Part shown: positions 33,438 to 42,722 of the stretch, one piece after another
Layout of the letters: each line of letters begins with the position of its first letter
Position numbering within the stretch: position 1 is the first letter of the stretch
Source: Polyangium sp. 6x1
Lineage (GTDB): Bacteria; Myxococcota_A; Polyangia; Polyangiales; Polyangiaceae
NCBI RefSeq assembly: GCF_029946515.1
Contig: NZ_JARZHH010000059.1
Location: forward strand, 1 to 64,000
Reading direction: 5' to 3'
Length of the DNA stretch: 64,000 nt
The notes under the pieces: model-generated
The model's input: only the letters and a program-made list of their open reading frames with translations
Told to the model about the DNA's origin: nothing
Databases searched by the model: none
Position numbers and translations under genes: made by a program

Positions 33438-34973
33438 TCACCGCGGCGATAGCTTCGCCAGAAACGACGCTGCGAGCCCCGAAAGAAGGCACGGCGCCAC
33501 GCCGCCGCCGAAGACGCCCGAGCCTGCGAGGAACAGGCCTGTGACTGGCGTGCGCGTGCGGAATCCTTTGGGGCCCCATTGCGAGAGCGTCATTGCCGGG
33601 CCGAAAGGTGCTCCTGCTGTCGCGCGCGTTCGATCTGCGGCTGTGAGGGGCGTGCCGTAGGCCTGCACGACCACGTCGCCGACGAGCCCTGGATAGCGCG
33701 CGTCGAGCTCCTTCAGCATCCACTGCGCGAGCTCGTCGCGATAGGCTGCGTACGCGGGCCCGCGCTCGGCCTCGGGGAGCGATTGCCACTTGCGGAAGCG
33801 CGCGTGTGGCACGTACGTGAGCACGACGAGTGACGAGCCGCCTTCGGGCGCGAGCGCGCCGCTCGTATCCTTGAGCGAGGTCGGCGAGACGAACAGCATG
33901 GGCCGCGGCGGGAGTTTTCCTGTGAATCGCGAGGAAAAACCTTCCTCGACGTCGTAGGACGGATACAGCCAGATGTTTTGCGCGCCGAGCCCGTAGGCGC
34001 GCACGTCGCGGCGCAGGCCGAGCCATATCTGGAATACCGCCATCGAGGGCTCGATCACGGCCGCCTTGCGCCGGAGCGAGGTCGGCAGGTCTGCCGCGGG
34101 GACGAGGCGGCCCAGGGTGATCGTGGGATCGACGGCGGAGACCACGATGTCGGCCTCGATTCGCTCGCCTCCTGCGAGGACGACGCCTGTGACGCGGCCG
34201 CGCTCGGTTTCGATTCGCTCGACGAGGGCGCGTGTGCGGAACTGCGCGCCTTTTGCTTCGGCCGCGCGCACGAGTGCGTCGCGCAGGCCTCCGCCGCCGC
34301 CGCGCGGGAAAAACGCTCCGTCGCTGAAATGGGCCATGTAGAGCAGCGCTGCGAGCCCGACCACGCGCGAGGGCGGCAGGGCCCAGGCGCCGGATTGGCC
34401 GGCGAGCACTGCGCGCAGGCGTTCGTCGGAGGTGCTTTGCTCGATGAGCTCGCGCAGGGGCCGCTGGCTCCAGTTCAAGAGCGCCGGCACGCCCGTGAGT
34501 GCGACCAGATCGGTGAGGACGGGGCGACCGAGGATCCCTCGGGCGAGCGCGTCGTGCATCCGCGCGGCGCCGTCGAGCAGACCGAAGAAATGGCGGAGGC
34601 CCTTCGCCTCGTCCGGGAAGAGGGCGCCGAGGCGCTCGCGGTAGGCGGCGAGGGGCCGACAAACGCGGATGTCGAGGTCGGGAAATCGATAAAGGTCGAA
34701 TGCGTCGGGATCGAGCTCGCAGAAGAGCTCGCTGGCGTCCACGCCGAGGGACTGGAGGACCTCGTGCACGAGCTGGCCGGGGCGGCAGGCGCCGACGTAG
34801 TGCAGACCCTGATCGAAGACGAATCCGTCCCGCGAGAACGGGGCGAGGTAGCCGCCGATCTCGGCGCCTGCGTCGAGGGCGAGCACGTCGAACCCGTCCT
34901 TGGCGAGGAAGGCGGCGGACGCGAGGCCGCCCGTACCGGTTCCGATCACGAGGGCGCGTCGCGTGGGGGCCAT
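33438..34973 (-). CDS. Phytoene desaturase/carotenoid isomerase-like flavoprotein
   Basis: 511 residues. The N-terminal FAD dinucleotide motif is GTGTGGLASAAFLAKDGFDV (11-30), followed by EIGGYLAPFSRDGFVFDQG. The C-terminal FAD motif is TGLFLAGSGVFGGGV. The outline matches CrtI, CrtISO and retinol saturase-type enzymes, which oxidise, isomerise or reduce polyenes. No other carotenoid gene is adjacent, so the substrate is open. The ATG at 34973 fits the dinucleotide motif position. Transcribed away from the PAS-STAS gene. Confidence 0.82.
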   Translation of the reverse strand: MAPTRRALVIGTGTGGLASAAFLAKDGFDVLALDAGAEIGGYLAPFSRDGFVFDQGLHYVGACRPGQLVHEVLQSLGVDASELFCELDPDAFDLYRFPDLDIRVCRPLAAYRERLGALFPDEAKGLRHFFGLLDGAARMHDALARGILGRPVLTDLVALTGVPALLNWSQRPLRELIEQSTSDERLRAVLAGQSGAWALPPSRVVGLAALLYMAHFSDGAFFPRGGGGGLRDALVRAAEAKGAQFRTRALVERIETERGRVTGVVLAGGERIEADIVVSAVDPTITLGRLVPAADLPTSLRRKAAVIEPSMAVFQIWLGLRRDVRAYGLGAQNIWLYPSYDVEEGFSSRFTGKLPPRPMLFVSPTSLKDTSGALAPEGGSSLVVLTYVPHARFRKWQSLPEAERGPAYAAYRDELAQWMLKELDARYPGLVGDVVVQAYGTPLTAADRTRATAGAPFGPAMTLSQWGPKGFRTRTPVTGLFLAGSGVFGGGVAPCLLSGLAASFLAKLSPR

Positions 34974-35118
34974 GATGCTGCGCGGAAGGGTACACCCGGT
35001 CGTCGACCGAGGCGAGGAAAACGAATGCCGCAGACGCGTGGAGACCACGGTGATGCCATGGTCTCCAGGGGGCGGGCATACTCCGCTCGCGCGCGAGCTT
35101 CCATGCGCGCGAGGCGCC

Positions 35119-35148
35119 TTGACAGGCCTTCCAGCGCGGCCTTAGCAT
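35119..35148 (+). promoter_or_regulatory. Sigma70-like promoter for the PAS-STAS gene
   Basis: TTGACA at 35119-35124 and TAGCAT at 35143-35148, spaced 18 bp, lie 42 bp upstream of the ATG at 35190. The -35 hexamer is a perfect match to consensus. The rest of the 216-bp gap (34974-35189) shows no other feature. Confidence 0.45.
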
Positions 35149-35189
35149 CGCGGGGTTTCCGGAGATGAGCGGGGGGCGAATGGGCGGAA

Positions 35190-36050
35190 ATGGTGGAAGA
35201 GCTACGAACGGGTGAAGCGGCGCAGGATCCTTATCGACGCCTCTTCGAGTTGTCCCCCGATCTCCTGGGGATCGCCAATCAGGAAGGTTATTTCCTGGAG
35301 CTCTCGCCCTCCTGGGAGAAGCTCGGCTACACCCGCGCCGAGCTCTGCGCGTCTCCGTTCCTTTCGTTCGTGCATCCGGACGATCAGGCGAAAACGATCG
35401 AGACTGCGGCCGACCTCGGCCGCGGGACGGAGGTCTTCACCTTCAAGAATCGTTATCGCTGCAAAGACGATTCCTACCGGTGGATTCATTGGACGTGCGT
35501 GCCGACCGCGGAGCGCATTTACTTCGTGGCGCGCGACGTCACCGAGCAGCACGCGCTCGAGGCGGAGCTGCGCGCGTCGCGGAACGAGGTCGAGGAGCGG
35601 TATCGGGAGCTCGAGCAGGAAATGGCCGAGCGCCGCCAGGCCGAGGCGGCCCTCCACGCGCAAAATGAGGCCGTGCGGGCGCTCTCGGCGCCGATCCTGC
35701 AGGTCGCCGAGGGCGTCCTGCTCCTGCCCGTCATCGGGCAGATCGACGCCGGGCGCGCGTCCATGATGATGGGCAAGTTGCTCGAGTCCATCGTGCAATC
35801 GGCGGCGGGCGTGACGATCCTCGATTTGACGGGCGTGGCCGACATCGACACGAATACGGCGTCGCACGTGTTTTCGCTCGTCCACGCGGCGAGGTTGCTC
35901 GGGAGCGAGTGCCTCGTGTCGGGCATCCGGCCGGCCATCGCCTCGACCATGGTCGAGCTCGGGATCGACACGAGCAGCTTGCGCACGTTCGGGAGCCTCG
36001 CCGCGGCGCTGTCGCACGCGCTCGGGCTACGAGCGCCTCGCCAGCGGTGA
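35190..36050 (+). CDS. PAS-STAS protein, RsbR-like
   Basis: 286 residues. A PAS domain (about 15-120: LFELSPDLLGIANQEGYFLE, RYRCKDDSYRWIHW, FVARDVTEQ) is joined by a coiled coil (EEL..RNEVEERYRELEQEM) to a STAS domain (about 165-280: VLLLPVIGQIDAGRASMMM, VTILDLTGVADIDTNTASH, GSECLVSGIRPAIASTM). This is the layout of RsbR/stressosome-type co-antagonists; IDTNT holds Thr residues comparable to RsbR phosphosites. No RsbS or RsbT gene is next to it. It likely relays a small-molecule, light or redox signal to a sigma-factor cascade. Confidence 0.85.
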   Translation: MVEELRTGEAAQDPYRRLFELSPDLLGIANQEGYFLELSPSWEKLGYTRAELCASPFLSFVHPDDQAKTIETAADLGRGTEVFTFKNRYRCKDDSYRWIHWTCVPTAERIYFVARDVTEQHALEAELRASRNEVEERYRELEQEMAERRQAEAALHAQNEAVRALSAPILQVAEGVLLLPVIGQIDAGRASMMMGKLLESIVQSAAGVTILDLTGVADIDTNTASHVFSLVHAARLLGSECLVSGIRPAIASTMVELGIDTSSLRTFGSLAAALSHALGLRAPRQR

Positions 36051-36073
36051 CGTCCTCCTGCTAGGCTCGCGCC

Positions 36074-37048
36074 ATGCGAGCCATTCGATTTCATGCCCTC
36101 GGCGGTCCCGACGTTCTCCGCGTCGAGGACGCGCCCGAGCCCGCGCCGAAGCCGGGCCAGGTCCTCCTCGCCGTCCGTGCCGTGGGCCTCAATTACGCCG
36201 ACACGATGTTCACGAAGGGGCAATACTTCATCCGCCCCACGTTCCCGGCGATCCCGGGCATGGAAGCTGCGGGCGAGGTGCTCGCGGTCGGCGACGGCGT
36301 GACCGATGTCCGCGTCGGCGACCGGGTGATGGCGCTCGGCGATGGGGCGTATGCCGAGCGAATGGTCGCGCCGGCGTACAGCGTTTATCCGATCCCGGCG
36401 GGGTTGTCCTTCGAGCAGGCCGCGGCTTTGCCGGTGCAGGGCCTCACGGCCTACCACGTGCTCACGCTCTCGGGCAGGATCGCGCGTGGGGAGAAGGTGC
36501 TCGTGCACGCGGCGGCGGGCGGCGTGGGGACGCTCGCTGTGCAGATTGCGCGGCGGCTCGGGGCTTCGTTCGTTGCGGGCACGGTGGGCTCGGCGGCGAA
36601 GGCGGATCTCGTGCGATCGCTCGGCGCGGACCTCGTCGTGAATTATCGGGAAGACGACTTCGCCACGCAGATTCGTTCGGCCGTGAAGGATGGCGTGGAC
36701 GTCGTGCTCGAAATGCTGGGTGGCACCGAGATGTACAAGCGGAGCCTCGCGTGCCTCGCGCCGATGGGCCGGATGGTCGTGTTTGGCGCCGCCACCGCGG
36801 ACGTGCGCGGCACGGTGGAGCCGATCGGGCTCATGCACAAGAACCTGACCGTCACTGGGTATTACATGACGCCGCTCGTCAAGCGTCGCGAGCTCTGCGC
36901 GCCGCCGCTCGCCGAGCTCGCCGCTGCGGCTGCGGAGGGCGGGCTGCGCGTGATCGTGGGCAAGACGTATCCGCTCGAAGACGCGGCGGAGGCGCATCGC
37001 GACCTCGCGGGGCGCGCGAGCACCGGCAAGCTCGTGCTGGTGGTTTGA
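36074..37048 (+). CDS. Zinc-independent NADPH:quinone oxidoreductase family enzyme
   Basis: 324 residues. GroES-like N-terminal half (MRAIRFHALGGPDVLRVED, GLNYADTMFTKGQYF) and Rossmann half with HAAAGGVGTLAVQIARRLGA (145-164). The quinone oxidoreductase signature region PGMEAAGEV and the absence of zinc-ligand Cys clusters place it with QOR rather than alcohol dehydrogenase. It reduces quinones or enones with NADPH. It starts 24 bp after the PAS-STAS stop and could be co-transcribed. Confidence 0.88.
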   Translation: MRAIRFHALGGPDVLRVEDAPEPAPKPGQVLLAVRAVGLNYADTMFTKGQYFIRPTFPAIPGMEAAGEVLAVGDGVTDVRVGDRVMALGDGAYAERMVAPAYSVYPIPAGLSFEQAAALPVQGLTAYHVLTLSGRIARGEKVLVHAAAGGVGTLAVQIARRLGASFVAGTVGSAAKADLVRSLGADLVVNYREDDFATQIRSAVKDGVDVVLEMLGGTEMYKRSLACLAPMGRMVVFGAATADVRGTVEPIGLMHKNLTVTGYYMTPLVKRRELCAPPLAELAAAAAEGGLRVIVGKTYPLEDAAEAHRDLAGRASTGKLVLVV

Positions 37049-37060
37049 GGTCGAATCATT

Positions 37061-37345
37061 GCATCGACCGCGTTGCGGTCGATGCACCAGAGGTCCAGGG
37101 CTGTACCCTGCAAAGGGGGGCGGACAGCTACCCAAATTTTCCCCCGCATCGACTGCGCTTCGCGCAGTCGATGCCCAGAGGTCCAGGGCTGGCCTGCAAA
37201 GAGGGGGCGGACAGCTTTAAAAATTCTCCCCGCATCGACTGCGCTTCGCGCAGTCGATGCCCAGAGGTCCAGGGCTGTGCCCTGGTTCGGGTCCAGGGGC
37301 GAAGAGCCCCTGGTCGGGCCCGGGGTGAAACCCCGGCGCTACGCT
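37061..37345. repeat. Composite stem-loop repeat, copy 5 (three tandem hairpin modules)
   Basis: Three tandem modules with period 85-86 bp start at 37061, 37146 and 37232. The first has arms GCATCGACCGC/GCGGTCGATGC, the other two GCATCGACTGCGC/GCGCAGTCGATGC, so the first stem is changed on both arms together. The T-rich strand of the intervals again follows the hairpins on the minus strand. The element ends with AGGGGC-GAAGA-GCCCCT and CGGGGTGAAACCCCG stems 18 bp from the stop of the small gene. It fills the whole gap between two convergent genes. Confidence 0.87.
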
Positions 37346-37362
37346 GCGGAGCGGAACACCCC

Positions 37363-37617
37363 TCAGTGCGCTGCGCTGCCTGCGGGGCGCGGCGCAATTG
37401 GGCCTGCCGACGGCGCGCCTGAGGCGGCGGCGCTCGCGGAGGCGGCGGCGGCGTTCATCTTTGCGCGGACCGAGAGGCGCATCGCCACGATGGTGCCGGC
37501 GATCGCGGTGGAGGTGACCACGATGAAGACGACGAGGATTTTGCCCGTGGATCCGCCGGTCGGCCTCGACGTGGGTGTGGACGACGAGGGGCGGGGCGAG
37601 GGCGAGGGGGTTTCCAT
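37363..37617 (-). CDS. Small single-helix membrane protein
   Basis: 84 residues. A Ser/Pro/Thr-rich N-terminal arm, one membrane helix (KILVVFIVVTSTAIAGTIVA) and an Ala/Ser-rich C-terminal arm. No domain recognised. Short low-complexity proteins are easily over-called; the well-placed helix and Met start support it moderately. It ends at composite repeat copy 5. Confidence 0.5.
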   Translation of the reverse strand: METPSPSPRPSSSTPTSRPTGGSTGKILVVFIVVTSTAIAGTIVAMRLSVRAKMNAAAASASAAASGAPSAGPIAPRPAGSAAH

Positions 37618-37673
37618 GGCGGGCCTTCTATATCGCCCGATCTGGGTCGAGGCAACGAGCGTGGGCGCTCGGC

Positions 37674-39296
37674 TCACTGCGATGGTGCGAGTTTTTCGGG
37701 GGTGAGTGGCTCGCCGCGGGCGAGGGCCGAGAGGACGGTTTCTCGTACGCGGGCGTCTGCGTCTCGGCGAGGGCTTGGACGGCGGGCGAGCGCTTGGAGG
37801 GGTACCAGCATCTGCGGGTTTTTCTGGAGGATCGGCTCGTTCCGCGCCAGGAAATCCCAGTAGAGCGCGGTGAGTGGACAGGTCTTTCGGGGGTCGAAGG
37901 GGCAGCCTTCGCAATAATCGCTCATTCGATCGACGTAGGCCGCGCCCGAGACGTAGGGTTTCGTGGTCATGACGTCGCCGGCGGCGAACGTCCCCATCCC
38001 GAGCACGTTTGGCTCGACGACCCAGTCGTAGGCGTCGGTGAATGCGATCCAGAACCAGTCGGTGAGCGCGCGGGGCGAGAGGCCGAGCAGTGTGCCGACG
38101 TTCGAGAGGATCATGAGCCGCGTCACGTGGTGGCTGTAGCCCTCGCGCCAGACGTCGCCGATCACGCGGTCGAGACAGGCGAGCCCTGAACGCGGGCCTC
38201 CCTCCCAGAAACATGCAGGCAGGGGCTCGGTTGCGCCGAGCATGTCTGGCAGGGCGGGCGCGTTTGGGTCGCTGAGGCCTCGGGCCATTCCTTCGGGCAG
38301 ATCGGGCAGGATCCGGAACCCGTCCGTCTCGCGGTGCACGTGCCGCACGAACTCCCGCCAGCCGAGGATTTGCCGGACGATTCCCTCTTTGCTGCTGATC
38401 GGAATGGCGAGTGCCGCGGCTTCGCGCACGATCTGCGCGGGCAGGAGGCGGTGGAGGTGCAGCAGTGGCGCGAGACGCGTGTGGAAGAGGCTCGTCGAGG
38501 CCGAGGACATTGCGTCCTCGAAGGGGCCGAAATGCGGCAATGCGGCGCGTTTTGCCCAGGCCCAGAGCGCCTCGGCGTCGGCCTTCGTGGAAGGGAGCGC
38601 GCGGGGATCGAGGTGGCCCGGGTGATCGGCATATCGGCGCAGGATGAGCGCGCAGACCTCTTCCGTGATGGGATCCGGCTCGAACGAGGGCGGCGTGGGC
38701 GCTGGAGGTTGCCCGCGGAAGGGCAGGCGATTGTCCGTGTCGAAGCTCCACCGCCCGCCCTCGGGTTTGCCGTCGCGTACGAGGATGCCGGTCCGTTTTC
38801 GTGCGTACCGGTAAAACGCTTCCATTCGATACGGCGGACGCCCGCCCGTGGCTTGGAGGAAATCGTCGCGCGTCGTGAGCCACCCCTCGTGCGGAACGAA
38901 GCGGAGCGCGCCGTTTGCCACGGCGGGCGCGAGATCCACGCGGAGCTCTCGTTCGGCGGGCTCCATGCAGACGAGCGGGCCGACCTCGGCGGCGGCGCGC
39001 TCGACGGCCCCGGCATATCCGGCGTCGGCCACCACGTACCGGACGGCGACGCCGCGCCGCGCCTGCTCCAGCGCGAAATGGCGCATGTTCGCGAGTACGA
39101 GGGCGAGCTTTTGCTTGTGGTACGGCCGGCGCGCGGCCTTGCCCGGGTCCTCGACGAGCAGGACGCCCGCGCGCGCGGGGGGAAGATCCCGCAAGGGGCC
39201 GATCGCGTCCGAGAGCTGGTCGTAGGGGACGAAGACGAAGGTGCGCCCCCGCTCGTCCCGCGCGGCGGCGCGGAGCTCGGCGAGGAACCGCTTCAT
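37674..39296 (-). CDS. Iron-sulfur bacterial cryptochrome/photolyase (PhrB type)
   Basis: 540 residues, standard for the FeS-BCP family. Landmarks: FVFVPYDQLSDAIGPL at the N-terminus, YHKQKLALVLANMRHFA, the FAD-binding helices EGIVRQILGWREFVR, GYSHHVTRLMILSN and EPNVLGMGTFAAGD. Four Cys (374, 462, 465, 473) sit where the family binds a [4Fe-4S] cluster; the 88-residue gap between the first two equals that in PhrB. Members repair (6-4) photoproducts or act as light sensors. Found in the same region as a carotenoid-type flavoprotein, which fits photoprotection. Confidence 0.92.
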   Translation of the reverse strand: MKRFLAELRAAARDERGRTFVFVPYDQLSDAIGPLRDLPPARAGVLLVEDPGKAARRPYHKQKLALVLANMRHFALEQARRGVAVRYVVADAGYAGAVERAAAEVGPLVCMEPAERELRVDLAPAVANGALRFVPHEGWLTTRDDFLQATGGRPPYRMEAFYRYARKRTGILVRDGKPEGGRWSFDTDNRLPFRGQPPAPTPPSFEPDPITEEVCALILRRYADHPGHLDPRALPSTKADAEALWAWAKRAALPHFGPFEDAMSSASTSLFHTRLAPLLHLHRLLPAQIVREAAALAIPISSKEGIVRQILGWREFVRHVHRETDGFRILPDLPEGMARGLSDPNAPALPDMLGATEPLPACFWEGGPRSGLACLDRVIGDVWREGYSHHVTRLMILSNVGTLLGLSPRALTDWFWIAFTDAYDWVVEPNVLGMGTFAAGDVMTTKPYVSGAAYVDRMSDYCEGCPFDPRKTCPLTALYWDFLARNEPILQKNPQMLVPLQALARRPSPRRDADARVRETVLSALARGEPLTPEKLAPSQ

Positions 39297-39403
39297 GAGG
39301 CTTGCGGCATGGTGGTGCGGCGGGACGTAGGGAGGCGACGAGGCTCGGTCAAGCTGCCTGGCGACGTCTTCCTTTTCGCTGCGAAACCGACTAGTTTGCC
39401 CGC

Positions 39404-40759
39404 ATGCGTGGCCTCGTCGCCTGGCTCGTGTGTGCGCTCGTTCCTCCGGCTCTCCTCGGCTGCGGTAGCAACACCGACAAAGGCCCTGCGCCCGCTCCCT
39501 CGGCGACGACCACGCCGACGACGGCGCCTGCGCCGGAAGCGCCCAAGGGCCCGCTCTCGGTGGTGCTGGAGTCGAGGGATCCGATCACGTTCTCGGGCGT
39601 CGCCGAGGGCGTGGTGATCGCCGACGCGGGGCGCACGCGGATGGCGACGGCGGCCGTCGGGGCCGAGCTCGTCGAAATGCCGATGCCCTCGGGCCTGCCC
39701 GCCGAGGGACGAATCTTGCGATTTTCCGGTCGATGGCCGGGCTCGGTCTGGGTGCTCTTCGAGACGCCGAAGATCGAGAAAGAACCCGTCAAGAACCCAT
39801 TCTTCCGCCTGGACCAGGCCAAAGGCAGCTTCAAGTCCTATGCGGACGACTGGAAGCCGCACCTCGCCGCCTGGTCGAAGAAGCGGATCCTTTCCATGTC
39901 GACGTCCTCGGGCAAGCTCAAGGTCAAGGCCATGGAACCCTACCAGGACAAACCATCGCCCGATTTGCCGAGCGGGAGGCTCGACGACGAGGCGTGCGGG
40001 AAATCGCTGCGCGTCGAGGACATCGCGGCGCTCGCGACCGGGGAGGTGTTCGCGTCGGGGCATTGCAAGGCCGGGGACGGCGCGAAGCACCACGTCGTCG
40101 TGCGCTGGGCCCCGCCGGCCGAGGCGAAGCCCGGCGAGACCACGAGCGCGGCGCCCAAGGCGAGCGCGAGCGTGGCGCCCGCCGTCGCCAGCGCGTCGGC
40201 CGCGCCCGCGGCGAATGCGGCGAACGACGCGGAGCTCGACGGCGGCGCGGCGGATGGCGGCGCGGCGGATGGCGGGGCCGACGGCGGCGCGGAGGAGGCG
40301 CCCGTGGGGGTCCCGGGCCAGGTGTACGTGCTTCCGGGCGTGCCGGCGTCGATGAAACACGTGGCCCTCGTGGCGCAGGGGCCGAACGACGTATGGGTGA
40401 TCGGCGCCGAGGAGAATGGCAATGCCCACCTGCTCCGGCTCGAAGGGGGCGCATTCAAAGCGCAGACCTTGCCGAAGCTCGGCGCGCCCGTGCGGTCGCT
40501 CGCGGGGGCGGGCGACGGGACTTTGTGGCTCGTCACGGCCGACGCGATCTGGAAGCGATATCCGCCGGGAGAATGGGAGGAGGTCTCGCCGCCCGCGGGC
40601 TCGTTCGTCCCGGGCCTCGTTTCTCGGTGGGAGATGCGCGAGGTGTGGGCCTCGGGGAGCGATGTGTGGATCGCGGCGATGCAGAGCACGAACAAGGGCG
40701 AGCGGTACGTCGTGCTGCGGGCGCGGCCGGCAAAAGGGCTCGTGCGGTGGTGGCCCTGA
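39404..40759 (+). CDS. Large lipoprotein with Ala/Asp/Gly linker and beta-propeller-like end
   Basis: 451 residues. Lipobox ALLGC (Cys20) and a Pro/Ala/Thr-rich linker. The middle has no recognised domain. A low-complexity stretch (ASVAPAVASASAAPAANAAN, then DGGAADGGAADGGADGG) precedes a C-terminal part with repeated short strands (HVALVAQGPNDVWVIGAEEN, VRSLAGAGDGTLWLVTADAI, REVWASGSDVWIAA) resembling blades of a propeller. Surface or periplasmic location is likely. Function unknown. It diverges from the photolyase gene. Confidence 0.7.
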   Translation: MRGLVAWLVCALVPPALLGCGSNTDKGPAPAPSATTTPTTAPAPEAPKGPLSVVLESRDPITFSGVAEGVVIADAGRTRMATAAVGAELVEMPMPSGLPAEGRILRFSGRWPGSVWVLFETPKIEKEPVKNPFFRLDQAKGSFKSYADDWKPHLAAWSKKRILSMSTSSGKLKVKAMEPYQDKPSPDLPSGRLDDEACGKSLRVEDIAALATGEVFASGHCKAGDGAKHHVVVRWAPPAEAKPGETTSAAPKASASVAPAVASASAAPAANAANDAELDGGAADGGAADGGADGGAEEAPVGVPGQVYVLPGVPASMKHVALVAQGPNDVWVIGAEENGNAHLLRLEGGAFKAQTLPKLGAPVRSLAGAGDGTLWLVTADAIWKRYPPGEWEEVSPPAGSFVPGLVSRWEMREVWASGSDVWIAAMQSTNKGERYVVLRARPAKGLVRWWP

Positions 40760-40799
40760 CGTGGCCTCCGGCTTGACGACGCCGGTCCGGGGGCGTTTC

Positions 40800-41687
40800 A
40801 TGCGCGCCATGTCCAACCCGGGTCTCACCGAACTCATCACCTATCTTCGATCGAATCCCCCCAAGAGCCCGCTGCCGGCCGACATGCGCGCCTGGTTCGC
40901 GGCGCTCACGCAAGCCACGCCCGTGCCCAGCGATGCACGGCTCGAGCGCTCCGCGTGCGACGTGCCGGCCTTCTGGATCACGCCGCCCGGCGTCGATACG
41001 AGCCGCGTGATCCTGTACCTGCACGGCGGCGCTTACATTCTTGGCTCACCCGAGACCCACCTGGAGATGGTCTTCCGCCTCGCGAAATGCGCCGGTGCAC
41101 GCGCGCTCTCCGTCGATTATCGCCTCGCGCCCGAGCACGCCTGGCCGGCTTGCCGCGAGGACGCGGTCGCGGCCTATCGATGGCTGCTCGGACAAGGCGT
41201 CGCGCCTTCCCACATCGCAATCGCCGGGGATTCGGCGGGCGGAGGCCTCACGCTCTCGACGCTGCTCGCGCTGCGCGACGCCGAGCTGCCCATGCCGAGC
41301 TGCGCGGCGCTCTTCTCCCCCTGGGTCGATTTCACGAGCTCCGGCGATTCCGCCAAGACGAACGGGAGCGGCGATCCGATGGTCGATCCGCGCGGAATGG
41401 CCATGATGGTGGGCGCCATTCTCCAGGGGAAGGATCCCGAAAAGAGCTCGCCGCTCTTCGCCGAGGTCGGCGGGCTGCCCCCGCTCTTCGTGCAGGTCGG
41501 CACGGCCGAGGTGCTGCTCGACGATTCGCGCAGGCTCGTCGATAAGGTGAAGGCCGCGGGCGGCGAGGCCGTGCTCGACGCGTGGGAGCACATGATCCAC
41601 GGGTTCCAGGCATTCCCGACGTACCTGCCCGAGGCCACGTCTGCGACGGAGCGCGCCGGGGAGTTCGTCCGGGCGCGCCTGTTCTAG
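40800..41687 (+). CDS. Alpha/beta hydrolase fold-3 esterase (HSL family)
   Basis: 295 residues. The HSL-family oxyanion motif HGGAYILGS (75-83), nucleophile GDSAGGG with Ser145, acid in VGTAEVLLDDS and His in HMIHGFQAF are all present; YRLAPEH is also diagnostic. It should hydrolyse short acyl esters. No signal peptide. An internal ATG at 40809 is an alternative start. It lies 40 bp after the lipoprotein and converges on the ABC operon. Confidence 0.88.
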   Translation: MRAMSNPGLTELITYLRSNPPKSPLPADMRAWFAALTQATPVPSDARLERSACDVPAFWITPPGVDTSRVILYLHGGAYILGSPETHLEMVFRLAKCAGARALSVDYRLAPEHAWPACREDAVAAYRWLLGQGVAPSHIAIAGDSAGGGLTLSTLLALRDAELPMPSCAALFSPWVDFTSSGDSAKTNGSGDPMVDPRGMAMMVGAILQGKDPEKSSPLFAEVGGLPPLFVQVGTAEVLLDDSRRLVDKVKAAGGEAVLDAWEHMIHGFQAFPTYLPEATSATERAGEFVRARLF

Positions 41688-41714
41688 ACGACGCCTACTA
41701 AAGACCCTCGCGGC

Positions 41715-42686
41715 TCACTCGATGACCTCTCCCCCCTTCTTCACGTCGTCCTTCGTGAAACGGCGTGATCCGAGCGTGATCGTCTTCGGGACCTTTTCCC
41801 CTTTCCGAATGCGAAGCGCCGTCTCGACTGCCTCGCGCCCGCCCGTCGGATACTGGAACGTCGCGTCCAGGATCCCCTGCTCGACGTAGCTCACGCCCTC
41901 GTGCGGCAAGGCGTCGATCCCGACGAACTTCATCTCTTTCTCGCGGCCTGCGGCCCGCGCCGCGAGGTATGCGCCGTGCGCGCCGGGATCGTTGTGCGCG
42001 TAGACGAGATCGATCTTCGGTAGCCGCGAGAGCGCCGAATCCATCTCCTTGCGCGCTTCGGGCTCGAGCCATTTCATGTCGGCCTCGAACGCGATCTCGA
42101 TCTCGGACCCGGCGATCGCCTCGCGGAAGCCCGCGCTCCGGTCCTGGCCCGGCGTCGAGGTCATGAGCCCCTTCAGCTCGACGACCTTGCCCTTGCCCCC
42201 GAGGACCTTCTTGATCCATTCCCCCGCGGCGCGGCCGATCTTCTTGTTGTCCGCGCCGATGAACGTCGTGTACCGCTCGCCGAGCACGGCCCGATCGAGC
42301 ACGATGACGGGCACCCCCGCATCGAAGGCCTTTCCAATCGGCTCGGTGAGCGGCTGGGCCTCCTTCGGGCTCACGAGCAGCACGTCGACCTTCGCGGAGG
42401 CGAGCTCTTCCACGTGCGCCCGCTGCTTCAGCGTGTCGTTTTGCGCGTCCTTGAAGACGACCTCGATCTCGGGGTGCTCCTTGGCCGCGGCGGCGATGTC
42501 GGCGTTCATCTGCACGCGCCAGGGCTCGCCGAGGTTGCATTGCGACATCCCGATCACGAACCGGGCCTTGTTCCCGCCCTCCCCCGCGGGCCCGCTCCCT
42601 TTCGATTCCCCCTTGCAGGCGCAGGCGAGGACGAGGAGGCCCAACGTGAACGCGCGACGGGTGAATGCAAGCATGGTTCGGGACAT
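41715..42686 (-). CDS. Sugar ABC transporter substrate-binding lipoprotein
   Basis: 323 residues. Signal peptide with lipobox (LVLACAC), then a two-lobed periplasmic binding protein of the RbsB/YtfQ type: RFVIGMSQCNLGEPWRVQMN, VDVLLVSPKEAQPLTEPI, PVIVLDRAV, YAHNDPGAHGAYLAA and FVGIDALPHEGVSYV. It binds a monosaccharide, perhaps a pentose or galactofuranose, and delivers it to the permease. Last gene of a three-gene importer operon. Confidence 0.88.
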   Translation of the reverse strand: MSRTMLAFTRRAFTLGLLVLACACKGESKGSGPAGEGGNKARFVIGMSQCNLGEPWRVQMNADIAAAAKEHPEIEVVFKDAQNDTLKQRAHVEELASAKVDVLLVSPKEAQPLTEPIGKAFDAGVPVIVLDRAVLGERYTTFIGADNKKIGRAAGEWIKKVLGGKGKVVELKGLMTSTPGQDRSAGFREAIAGSEIEIAFEADMKWLEPEARKEMDSALSRLPKIDLVYAHNDPGAHGAYLAARAAGREKEMKFVGIDALPHEGVSYVEQGILDATFQYPTGGREAVETALRIRKGEKVPKTITLGSRRFTKDDVKKGGEVIE

Positions 42687-42722
42687 CTCCGCACGACCTC
42701 CGGGCGGCCCTCCGCGCGCCCC